64,000 nucleotides of DNA, taken from CBDBON01 sp965208395. GTDB lineage: Bacteria > Chloroflexota > Dehalococcoidia > Lucifugimonadales > CBDBON01. Location: positions 434,001-498,000 of the forward strand of contig CBDBON010000002.1 in assembly GCA_965208395.1 (NCBI GenBank). The letters are read 5' to 3'. The translations under genes and the position numbers were made by a program. This document shows, piece by piece, positions 49,576 through 57,730 of the stretch. How positions within the stretch are numbered: position 1 is the stretch's first letter; each line of letters opens with the position of its first letter. The notes under the pieces are model-generated. The model saw only the letters and a list, made by a program, of their open reading frames with translations, had not been told where the DNA came from and ran no database searches.

Positions 49576-52100
49576 CTCGCCTGTCCTCCTCCCATTCGCA
49601 GTACTCTTCGCAGCGTCTGCCGCGCAAGGCTCCACCGTATGCTGCGCCACGCCTGTTCCACCGCCTCGTCGGCCTCTTCGTCATCTTCGTGGAAGCCGTA
49701 ACGTCTCCTGGAGAAGGCGGTGGTGATATGCTCGGCGCCCTCTGAGGCCTCCGGGATGGACCGCGTGATCAAATCCGCGTACTCTCCCGGCGTCTGCTGG
49801 CGCCGGCGCGGCAGACCCGCCAGGACGCCGAGCCTCCCCATCTTCGAATATGCCTTTACGGCCTGGTCTTTGCCCCACAGCCCCTGGTTCCAGAGCAGAT
49901 ACAGCGCAAGCGCCAGCGCGGCCGCGCTGGCCATCCCGATACCCGCCCTGATCAGGCTGTCGTACGACCGTTCAAGAGTCAGGTCGCTTCCCCCGAACGG
50001 CTCGAGCTCCTCCAAGAACGGGTCTTCGGCAGGGAAGATGTCGTGGGCATCTTCGATTCCCAACTGAGTCGTCGTTGTGCCTCCTCCGGAATCGACGGTG
50101 GGAGCCGTGTCCCTACCCGGAAGATCCCACGCGGGCGTGGGTTCGAAGTCGATCCACCCGTAGCTTGGGAAGTAGACCTGTACCCAGACATGGCTGTCCG
50201 TGTCCCGTATGAAGTACTGGCCCGAGTTGGTATCGAGCTCGCCGGGCGCATAGCCGGCGGTCAATCTGGCCGGGACTCCAGAAGCTCTCAGCATCACGGC
50301 CATCGACGAAGCGAAGTAGTCGCTATAGCCGGTCTGTGTCTCGAACAGGAAGTGTTCGACGCCGTCACTGCCGGACGGGGGAGCCGCGATCTCCTGTGAG
50401 TAGGTGAAATCGTCGCCTCTCAGGTGGGCCTGTATCGCCCTTGCCTTGCCGTAGGGATTCCCGATGCCATCCGTAAGCTCGGCAGCCAGGTCCCGTACCC
50501 GCTGAGGGAGGCTTTCCGGAAGCTGGAGATAGTGATCGGTGATGAATCCGTCGTAGTCTGTGCCCGCCTCCGCAAGATCCTCCGGCTCGGCAACGGAGAC
50601 GGAAGTCAACACCGTATACGGCTCGTTCTCCGGGACCTCGGTCGCGAACCTCATCGCCGCCACGTCCGGCGCCAGCGGGATCTTTCGCTGGAGAGTAACC
50701 GTAGCGAGAGACGTCCGGTCCGGGATCGTGTTGTCGCCCGTAACCTCAACGAGGGCGAGGTCGTCCGGTATCATCTGCGCGACTACGGGCCCAAGCGGCT
50801 GGTCCGCCGACTGGTCCGGCAGGCCACGCAGCTCGGCTGCCAGCAGCCGTATATCCTCCGGATAGTCAGCTTCTGCCGAGGGGTCCGACATGTCGATCTG
50901 AAAGATCTTAGGCCTCAGGGTCTCCACGACGGCCTCTCGACTCACCCAATCGAGGCTTCCTCCCGCCAGGAGGTTCATCGTCCCGAAACTGAGGTGGACG
51001 TTCTGTTCTATCGACTCCCGCTTGGTCGAGTCTGCCGTCATAGGAGACAGGGTGTCGGGATCGATCGCCACCTCGGACGTGTCTCCGGCCACCCATCCCC
51101 TCGACGTGTACTCGCTGTACGTCCGCGACGCCCAGTACGACGGGTACTTCGTCTTCGTCCACATCACGATGTCCCCATCCAGGCTGATCTCTCCCAGGAA
51201 GGGCAGGGTAGTTCCGAAGATGCGGCCGGTCAGGTCCTTCCGCGACGGAACCGCTCCGAAGAGTCTGCCGAACTCGTCTTCCAGGTATGCGACGGGCGTG
51301 CGGCCGACGTCCCACGCGTCCGATAGGCCTGATGAGACGTAGATCCTCAGCGGGACAAGAGCGGCCACGATTATGGAGATCACACAGAGCCAGACGGCGG
51401 CGTGGATCGTCATCCAGCCTGCCAGCGGACTGAACCGCAGCCCTGCCCGTCTCCACACGTCATGACGCTGCACGACGCTCACCCTGACAACCAGGATCAT
51501 CGTGAAGAACATGAAGACGAAGAACTGGACGATGAACCGGCCTGGCAGAAAGCTGAGGTTCGTGAGTATCGCAGTCGACGCGAGGACCACCCCGACCCAG
51601 ACATTGCTGCTCCTGAAGATGAACCAGGAGCTCACGTATCCCAGGAGCCACGCCGCTGTCAGAAGCAACAGGGTGAAGGGCAACAGGTCGGTGCTGATGC
51701 CGCCCGTCGTGGCGGCCGTATACCACTCGCCGAGCCTTCGCCAGAAGTCGTAGACCTGCTGCGGCAGAGGCTCTCCGGTGACCAGCGACGATGTCTGCCA
51801 CACGACGACCACAGCACCGATCCCCAGGCCGACCAGATGAAGCGCCGCGGCCGGGCGCCTGAGCTTTGCCAGAAGCAGCCCCGTCACCGCCGCGATGACC
51901 AGGACGCGGTATATGCCCGGGGTCTCTACCCAGTTTGCGCTGGAGACGGACGAGCCGACGCTGTAGAGGACCAGTATCAGCATCACCAGCGTCGGCCAGC
52001 CCTGGCTTGGGCTGTACCGCTGCACGAGCGCCAGGAGCCGGTTTGGCTGACGCACGGGCCGGACGGGCGCCGCGGCGACCTGTGCTGCGGTCGTGTCCAC
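49572..52100 (-). CDS. TgpA-like membrane transglutaminase with Cys-to-Ser change
   Basis: An 842-residue membrane protein: six or seven N-terminal helices (for example LVMLILVLYSVGSSVS, LLPFTLLLLTAAWLLGYV, FFVFMFFTMILVVRVSV), a large external region with a transglutaminase-like core, one helix (IGMASAAALALALYLLW) and a cytosolic tail. The core reads ETQTGYSDYFASSMAVMLRA: the catalytic Cys expected in GYC is Ser593 (AGC, one base from TGC). The His and Asp partners are intact (TDSHVWVQVYFP, His637; GWIDFEPTPAW, Asp651). It may be inactive as a protease/transglutaminase or use Ser. The start is GTG 52100. DUF58 and MoxR genes lie directly upstream, the standard partners of this family. Confidence 0.88.
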   Translation of the reverse strand: MDTTAAQVAAAPVRPVRQPNRLLALVQRYSPSQGWPTLVMLILVLYSVGSSVSSANWVETPGIYRVLVIAAVTGLLLAKLRRPAAALHLVGLGIGAVVVVWQTSSLVTGEPLPQQVYDFWRRLGEWYTAATTGGISTDLLPFTLLLLTAAWLLGYVSSWFIFRSSNVWVGVVLASTAILTNLSFLPGRFIVQFFVFMFFTMILVVRVSVVQRHDVWRRAGLRFSPLAGWMTIHAAVWLCVISIIVAALVPLRIYVSSGLSDAWDVGRTPVAYLEDEFGRLFGAVPSRKDLTGRIFGTTLPFLGEISLDGDIVMWTKTKYPSYWASRTYSEYTSRGWVAGDTSEVAIDPDTLSPMTADSTKRESIEQNVHLSFGTMNLLAGGSLDWVSREAVVETLRPKIFQIDMSDPSAEADYPEDIRLLAAELRGLPDQSADQPLGPVVAQMIPDDLALVEVTGDNTIPDRTSLATVTLQRKIPLAPDVAAMRFATEVPENEPYTVLTSVSVAEPEDLAEAGTDYDGFITDHYLQLPESLPQRVRDLAAELTDGIGNPYGKARAIQAHLRGDDFTYSQEIAAPPSGSDGVEHFLFETQTGYSDYFASSMAVMLRASGVPARLTAGYAPGELDTNSGQYFIRDTDSHVWVQVYFPSYGWIDFEPTPAWDLPGRDTAPTVDSGGGTTTTQLGIEDAHDIFPAEDPFLEELEPFGGSDLTLERSYDSLIRAGIGMASAAALALALYLLWNQGLWGKDQAVKAYSKMGRLGVLAGLPRRRQQTPGEYADLITRSIPEASEGAEHITTAFSRRRYGFHEDDEEADEAVEQAWRSIRWSLARQTLRRVLRMGGGQAR

Positions 52101-52102
52101 GG

Positions 52103-53272
52103 CTATATGGCCTCGGCTGCTCTGGCCGCCACCGTTTCTGCGGGGCGGCTCAGGGAGACCGAGATGTCATCGCCTCTACGCACCAGGTAGGTCGGCACTC
52201 CTTCGGCACGCAGCTCGGGCAGCACGGCCAGAGTGTCGAAGTGCGTACCGAAGCTCTGCCCGTCCAGAAGGACGGCGACGGTTCTGACCCTCCTGCGCAT
52301 CAGCTGCTTGACCGCGACTGCCCACTCGATCCTGGGAGACGACGTGATGATGATCAGGGTGGTGTTCGGTCCCCACAGCATCTCTTCCCTGGCCAGGACG
52401 TCTTCGATGGGAGCCTCCCCCTTCGCCCTGCTCATCGCCAGGAACTCCATCAGCTGTTCGAACTGGCCTGCGCCCGTCTCCGACGGGAGGAAGTAGCGGC
52501 GGTCGCCGTAAGCGACGAGACCGAAGGGCAACTGGTTGGAGACGTACTTCCTGGCCAGCGAGGCGGCTATGGAGACGGCGTACTCGTCCGTGCTTTCCTC
52601 AAGCTCTCCGGCCTGAACGTCCTGGTGCAGGTCCACCAGGGCCCACACCTCGCTGGACCGGCCGAGATCGAACTCCTTGGACATGAGCTTGCTCATCTTG
52701 GCGGTACTTGGCCAATGAACGCGGCTCATGCTGTCGCCCGGAGCGTACTCCCGGACGCTGGCCGCGTGCGGAGTGAGGTCGTGGGCTCTCCTGCGGGCCG
52801 ACGCATCTCCGGACAGGTTGGCCGGAGGGACGGTGAAGTCGGGCAGGTCGACGATCCGGGGATAGACGACGATGGACTGGCTATCGCCGAAGAATCGCTC
52901 CCGGCGAAAGAGGCCGAAGACGTCTGTGTTGGATACTCTGATAGGGCCCATCGTGTAGACGCCTCGCGCGCGGGCCGGCGACGACGTAAGCCATGACCGG
53001 CGTCCCCTGGAGGCGAGGCCCACGGCGGCTCCGGTCGAGTATCCCGGCAGGTCTGTAAGATCTTCGACCTCGAGCACCGGCTTTGGGAGCGAGCTGCGGT
53101 TCTGGATGGTGAGGCGCTCTTCCACGTTGTCCCCGACTCTCACCCTGCGACTTCTCCTGTCCACCCTGACCTCGATTGCCAGGAGGCTGAGCCAGTTCAG
53201 AGCGAGAGTGAGCCCCGCGGTGACGCCCAGAACATAGAGGAGACGGTAGAAGAGCGGGAACCCCGTGGACAT
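52103..53272 (-). CDS. DUF58-domain membrane protein
   Basis: A protein of at least 389 residues with a helical hairpin at the N-terminus (YRLLYVLGVTAGLTLALNWL), a beta-rich segment (NVEERLTIQNRSSLPKPVLE) and the DUF58 core with HDLTPHAASVREYAPGDSM, SRVHWPSTAKMSKLMSKEFD and a VWA-like end. DUF58 proteins work with MoxR ATPases and TgpA-like proteins in the envelope. The first ATG is 53272, but the frame stays open to 53350 and the added 26 residues (RRFYLVIILAVFTAFTG) form the first membrane helix that the family normally has. There an ATC codon (53350-53348) sits 8 bases after AGGAG, with no ATG, GTG or TTG available. Confidence 0.9.
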   Translation of the reverse strand: MSTGFPLFYRLLYVLGVTAGLTLALNWLSLLAIEVRVDRRSRRVRVGDNVEERLTIQNRSSLPKPVLEVEDLTDLPGYSTGAAVGLASRGRRSWLTSSPARARGVYTMGPIRVSNTDVFGLFRRERFFGDSQSIVVYPRIVDLPDFTVPPANLSGDASARRRAHDLTPHAASVREYAPGDSMSRVHWPSTAKMSKLMSKEFDLGRSSEVWALVDLHQDVQAGELEESTDEYAVSIAASLARKYVSNQLPFGLVAYGDRRYFLPSETGAGQFEQLMEFLAMSRAKGEAPIEDVLAREEMLWGPNTTLIIITSSPRIEWAVAVKQLMRRRVRTVAVLLDGQSFGTHFDTLAVLPELRAEGVPTYLVRRGDDISVSLSRPAETVAARAAEAI

Positions 53273-53354
53273 CCCCGTAAAGGCGGTGAAAACGGCCAGG
53301 ATGATGACCAGATAGAACCGCCTGAGGATCCGGGTTCTGCCGTCGAAGATGGCG

Positions 53355-54326
53355 CTATCTCCTGAACCAGCCCTGGCCCTGGGCTCCCGGCACGGGCACC
53401 TCGCCGGCGATCGCGTTGACGACCGCCTCGCCGGTCACTCCGCGCATCCTCGCGGCGGCCGACACTATGACGCGGTGGCTGAGCATCGCGGCCGCCAGCC
53501 CTTTGATGTCGTCGGGAAGCACGTAGTCCCGCCCCCTGACGATCGCCGTGGCCTGGCCGCCCCGGAACAGGGCCAGTGAGCCTCGCGGCGAGCTGCCCAA
53601 GGCGGCGTCGGGGTGATCACGGGTCGCCTCGGTGAGGGCGACGATGTACCGTCTTACCAGCTCGTCGACGTAGACGTGCCTGACGGCCTCCTGGAGCTCT
53701 ATCACCTCGTCCGGCCCCGTCACCGCCTGAAGGCTCTCTATGGGATGCGCGACTCTCTGGTTCTCTACTATGTCCAGCTCCTGCTCGGCTGTGGGATAGC
53801 CGAGTGTGATCATCAGGAGAAAGCGGTCCAGCTGAGCCTCCGGAAGGGGGAATGTCCCCTCGTACTCGATCGGGTTCTGGGTGGCCATCACCATGAATGG
53901 GCGGGGCAGCGGATGAGTAACCCCCTCAATCGTCACCTGCCGTTCGTCCATAGCCTCCAGCATGGCCGACTGGGTCTTGGGAGTAGCGCGGTTGATCTCG
54001 TCGGCAAGCACGACCTGCGAGATTATAGGGCCCTCCTTGAACTCGAACTCCTGGCTCCTCTGGTTGTATATGGAGACGCCGGAGACGTCCGTAGGCAGGA
54101 GGTCGGGCGTGAACTGGATCCGTTTGAAGTCGCATCCTGTGGACTTCGCGATACTTCGCGCCAGCATCGTCTTGCCCACTCCCGGGACGTCTTCGATGAG
54201 CGCGTGTCCCTGGCACATCAGAGCGATGATGCCCAGCTCCACGGCTCGGTCCTTGCCCACGATGACCGTCTTGACGTTGTCGGCGATACGCTGCGCCGTT
54301 TCTCTGGTGGCCTCAATCTGCTGCAA
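53355..54326 (-). CDS. MoxR-family AAA+ ATPase
   Basis: A 323-residue MoxR-type AAA+ ATPase that acts as a chaperone for DUF58/VWA and transglutaminase partners. Walker A is EDVPGVGKTMLARSI, Walker B VVLADEINRATPKTQ, sensor 1 FMVMATQNPIEYEGTFPLPE, arginine finger EAQLDRFLLM. TTG at 54326 (encoding QQIEATRETAQRI next) lies 6 bases after GGAGG and is the likely start; an ATG 42 bases farther out has no such site. It heads the minus-strand operon MoxR - DUF58 - TgpA-like - MGMT. Confidence 0.93.
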   Translation of the reverse strand: MQQIEATRETAQRIADNVKTVIVGKDRAVELGIIALMCQGHALIEDVPGVGKTMLARSIAKSTGCDFKRIQFTPDLLPTDVSGVSIYNQRSQEFEFKEGPIISQVVLADEINRATPKTQSAMLEAMDERQVTIEGVTHPLPRPFMVMATQNPIEYEGTFPLPEAQLDRFLLMITLGYPTAEQELDIVENQRVAHPIESLQAVTGPDEVIELQEAVRHVYVDELVRRYIVALTEATRDHPDAALGSSPRGSLALFRGGQATAIVRGRDYVLPDDIKGLAAAMLSHRVIVSAAARMRGVTGEAVVNAIAGEVPVPGAQGQGWFRR

Positions 54327-54357
54327 TTGGATCCTCCGCGCCCTGCCGGGCTCGGCA

Positions 54358-54386
54358 ATCATATCCAAGCCCCGATGGTCTGTCCA
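54358..54386 (-). promoter_or_regulatory. Sigma70-like promoter of the MoxR operon
   Basis: Minus-strand TGGACA (54386-54381), 17-base spacer, TATGAT (54363-54358). The start would be near 54351, giving a 25-base leader with GGAGG before TTG 54326. This also argues against the ATG at 54368. Confidence 0.6.
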
Positions 54387-54418
54387 CCGGGCCCTCGTCC
54401 AGCCCGCGGTAACCTCCG

Positions 54419-54447
54419 TTGACAGTCATAGGGTGCACAATTAAACT
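54419..54447 (+). promoter_or_regulatory. Sigma70-like promoter of the BNR-repeat gene
   Basis: Perfect TTGACA (54419-54424), 17-base spacer, TAAACT (54442-54447). It is divergent from the MoxR promoter 33 bases away and would give a short leader ending in GAGAGGAG before ATG 54488. Confidence 0.55.
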
Positions 54448-54487
54448 CGCACTCACGCCACGTTCACGTCACGCGAGAGGAGCAGGA

Positions 54488-57400
54488 ATGGTAACCAAAT
54501 CGGACTGTGAAGCGTCTCCGGCAGCAGGACTCGTCGGGGGGCTGATCGACAGGGTACTCAGGTGGCGCAACATCGGCCCATTCCGCGGCGGGAGGGTCGT
54601 TGCGGTGGCCGGGCATCCGAGGGAGCCAAGCATCTTCTACTTCGGCGCCTGCGCCGGCGGCGTCTGGCGTACGACCGACGGAGGGACCTACTGGGAGAAC
54701 ATATCGGATGGGTTCTTCGGCACCGCCGCTGTGGGGGCTATCGCCGTAGCGGACAGCGACCCCAACGTCATATACACGGGCACCGGCGAGGCGAGCATCC
54801 GTATCGACGTCTCCCACGGCGACGGCGTGTACAAGTCGACCGACGGCGGTCACACCTGGCGCAACATGGGTCTGACCGACACGCGCCACATCGGTCGCGT
54901 GCGCATCCATCCCGAGAATCCCGACCTGGTCTACGTCGCCGCACTGGGGCATGCCTTCGGGCCGAGCGAGCAGCGCGGGGTGTTCCGCTCGAAGGACGGC
55001 GGAGAGACGTGGGAGCACGTGTTGTTCAAGAGCGAGAGGGCCGGGGCCGTCGACATCTCTATAGACCCGACGAACCCGCGGGTGATTTACGCGACCACCT
55101 GGGAGACTGAGCGGGACTTCTGGGACATACGGAGCGGAGGGCCGGGGTCCGGCATTCACAGGTCGGACGACGGTGGGGATACCTGGACTGAACTGACCGA
55201 TAACCCCGGCCTCCCGGAGGGGATCAAGGGGAAGATCGGCGTAGCTGCCTCGGCTGCGCGGCCGGGCCGGGTGTGGGCTCTGGTCGAAGCCAAGGACGGA
55301 GGAGTGTTCCGGTCCGACGATTCCGGCGCGACCTGGCAGTGCACCAATGACAGTGTCGACGTGCGAGGCCGGCCCTGGTACTACTCGCACATCTTCGCCC
55401 ATCCCCAAGACGAGGATACGGTGTGGGTGCTGGCGTTCCAGGCCCTGAAGTCCGACGACGGGGGGCGCACATTCGAAGAGGTGTCCACCCCACACGGAGA
55501 CAATCATGATCTGTGGATCGATCCGCGGGATCCCCGGCGCATGATCGAGGGGAACGACGGCGGCGCATGCGTCAGCGTCGACGGCGGCGCCACCTGGTCG
55601 ACCATATACAATCAGCCGACGGCGGAATTCTACCGCATCGCCGTAGACAATCAGCTCCCGTACCGGGTGAGCGGGACGCAGCAGGACAACAGCGCGATCA
55701 GCGTTCCGAGCCGCTCCTATCGCGGGGGGATACACTGGATAGACTGCTACCCGGTCGGCAGCTCTGAGAGCGGACATATCGCCGTCAAGCCGGACGATCC
55801 AAATGTCACCTACTCCGGGGCGATCGGGAGCGCGCCGGGCGGCGGCGGCATCCTGCTCAGGCACGATAACAGCACGGGACAGGTCCGCATCGTCACAGTG
55901 TGGCCGGAGAGCTACAGAGGCTGGGGCGCGAAGGACATGAAGTACCGCTTCAGCTGGACATTCCCGATAGCCTTCTCCCCCCACGATCCGGGCGTGCTCT
56001 ACGCCGCAGGCAACATCGTCTTCCGATCCACCGACGAGGGGGCGAGCTGGGAGCCGATCAGTCCTGATCTGACGCGCGACGACATCACCAAGCAGGAGAT
56101 ATCGGGCCGGCCGATCACCCCGGACAGCGGGGCGGCGGAGGTCTACTGCACCGTCTACGCGCTGGCCGAGTCCCATCACGAGCCCGGAGTCCTGTGGGCC
56201 GGGAGCGATGACGGCCTCGTCCATATCACCAGGGACGGCGGAGGCAGCTGGGAGGAGATAACACCCCCCGGCGTCGAGCCGTTCACGATGATACACATGA
56301 TCGAGGCGTCTCCGCACGATCCGGCGACCGCATACCTTGCCTCCACCCGATACAAGCATGATGACAATCGTCCCATGCTGTACAAGACCAACGACTACGG
56401 GGAGACGTGGCAGAGCATCACGGACGGGATCCCGGACGACGACTTCACGAGAGTGGTCAGGGAAGATCCTGACCGGAGGGGCCTGCTGTACGCGGGCACC
56501 GAGACGGGCGTATATGTCTCCCTGGACGACGGGGAGTCCTGGCAGTCGTTCCGAGGCAACCTGCCGGTGGTCCCAGTGTACGACCTGATGGTCAAGGAAG
56601 GAGACCTGGTGGCGGGCACGCACGGACGCTCCTTCTGGATCATGGACGATCTGTCGCCGCTGCGCCAGCTGGCGGACCGGATCGCGGACGCCCGAGCCTA
56701 CCTGTTCAGACCGCGGGACACGTACCGCTTTCTGGGGCAGGCCGGCCACGAGCCCGGCTATCCTCCCGGCAAGAGCTACAGCCTCTCGATGCTGGGCATC
56801 GGCGCGGTCTCCTACGACCGGCAGCTTGCGGACGGCTCCAGCCGGAGGGTGTGGCTCGATGCCGGAGAGAACCCTGTCGAGGGGGTCGTCTTCGGCTATT
56901 TCCTGGGCGAGGCCCCTGACGGCGAGGTGACCCTTACGGTCACCGACTCGTCAGGCAGGCACGCCTCGCACCAGACCAGCGGGCGCGACGACCTTCCTGC
57001 CGAGCAGGGAATGAACCGCTTCGTGTGGGACATGCGATACCCGGACGCCGACCAGCTTCCCGGCGGAGATACGGACACGAAGAGCCGGGCCAGACGCACC
57101 GCGCCCATGGCTCCGCCCGGCGTCTACCGGGTCACCCTGTCGGTCGGTGGAAGCAGGTATGAACAGAGCTTCTCGCTGCTCAAGGACCCGCGGAGCGCCG
57201 CATCACAGGAGGACCTGCAGGAGCAGTTCGACCTGCTGGTGAAGATCCGCGACAAGCTGAATGAGACGCGAAGCGCCGTCATGCGGGCGAGGAGTCTCGA
57301 CGACCAGCTGGAGGAGTGGGAGCGGCGGGCCGAGGATGAGACGGAGATCGCCGACACGGCGAAGGCGATCAGGGAGAAGGTCGCGGCCATCAGAGACGAG

Positions 57401-57652
57401 CTGGCCCAGGACAATCGACACGGCAAGGTGAGGCGCATGGAGCGAGCCCGTCTCAACGAGAAGCTCACCGAACTCCCATCAGTCGTGGGCAGCACCGACG
57501 CGAGGCCCACCAAGGGGGCGTGCGACGTGTTCGAAGACCTGTCGGCACGCCTGCAGACCCAACTCGACAACCTCCAGGAGGTGGTCGATACGGACATCCG
57601 CCAGTTCATGGAGATGCTCCGGGAGGCCGAGATCCCGCTGGTGTCCTCTTAG
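54488..57652 (+). CDS. Large BNR/Asp-box beta-propeller protein (VPS10/sortilin-like glycosidase fold)
   Basis: A 1054-residue protein built of Asp-box repeats (SxDxGxTW): I count eleven, among them TTDGGTYW, STDGGHTW, SKDGGETW, SDDGGDTW, SDDSGATW, SVDGGATW, TRDGGGSW, TNDYGETW and SLDDGESW, spread from about residue 55 to 685. Such repeats fold as two stacked propellers, as in VPS10-type and glycoside-hydrolase-like proteins of unknown substrate. A beta-sandwich part (DGEVTLTVTDSSGRH) and a C-terminal helical/coiled-coil region (about 905-1054) follow. There is no signal peptide or membrane helix, unusual for a propeller of this type. ATG 54488 behind GAGAGGAG. Confidence 0.8.
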   Translation: MVTKSDCEASPAAGLVGGLIDRVLRWRNIGPFRGGRVVAVAGHPREPSIFYFGACAGGVWRTTDGGTYWENISDGFFGTAAVGAIAVADSDPNVIYTGTGEASIRIDVSHGDGVYKSTDGGHTWRNMGLTDTRHIGRVRIHPENPDLVYVAALGHAFGPSEQRGVFRSKDGGETWEHVLFKSERAGAVDISIDPTNPRVIYATTWETERDFWDIRSGGPGSGIHRSDDGGDTWTELTDNPGLPEGIKGKIGVAASAARPGRVWALVEAKDGGVFRSDDSGATWQCTNDSVDVRGRPWYYSHIFAHPQDEDTVWVLAFQALKSDDGGRTFEEVSTPHGDNHDLWIDPRDPRRMIEGNDGGACVSVDGGATWSTIYNQPTAEFYRIAVDNQLPYRVSGTQQDNSAISVPSRSYRGGIHWIDCYPVGSSESGHIAVKPDDPNVTYSGAIGSAPGGGGILLRHDNSTGQVRIVTVWPESYRGWGAKDMKYRFSWTFPIAFSPHDPGVLYAAGNIVFRSTDEGASWEPISPDLTRDDITKQEISGRPITPDSGAAEVYCTVYALAESHHEPGVLWAGSDDGLVHITRDGGGSWEEITPPGVEPFTMIHMIEASPHDPATAYLASTRYKHDDNRPMLYKTNDYGETWQSITDGIPDDDFTRVVREDPDRRGLLYAGTETGVYVSLDDGESWQSFRGNLPVVPVYDLMVKEGDLVAGTHGRSFWIMDDLSPLRQLADRIADARAYLFRPRDTYRFLGQAGHEPGYPPGKSYSLSMLGIGAVSYDRQLADGSSRRVWLDAGENPVEGVVFGYFLGEAPDGEVTLTVTDSSGRHASHQTSGRDDLPAEQGMNRFVWDMRYPDADQLPGGDTDTKSRARRTAPMAPPGVYRVTLSVGGSRYEQSFSLLKDPRSAASQEDLQEQFDLLVKIRDKLNETRSAVMRARSLDDQLEEWERRAEDETEIADTAKAIREKVAAIRDELAQDNRHGKVRRMERARLNEKLTELPSVVGSTDARPTKGACDVFEDLSARLQTQLDNLQEVVDTDIRQFMEMLREAEIPLVSS

Positions 57653-57730
57653 GCGGAGTCGTCGTTTCCGCGCGTGCGGAGGCATCAGAGCGGGACGTAG
57701 CCCGAAACTGAATCTGCTTTGGGGGTAGAG

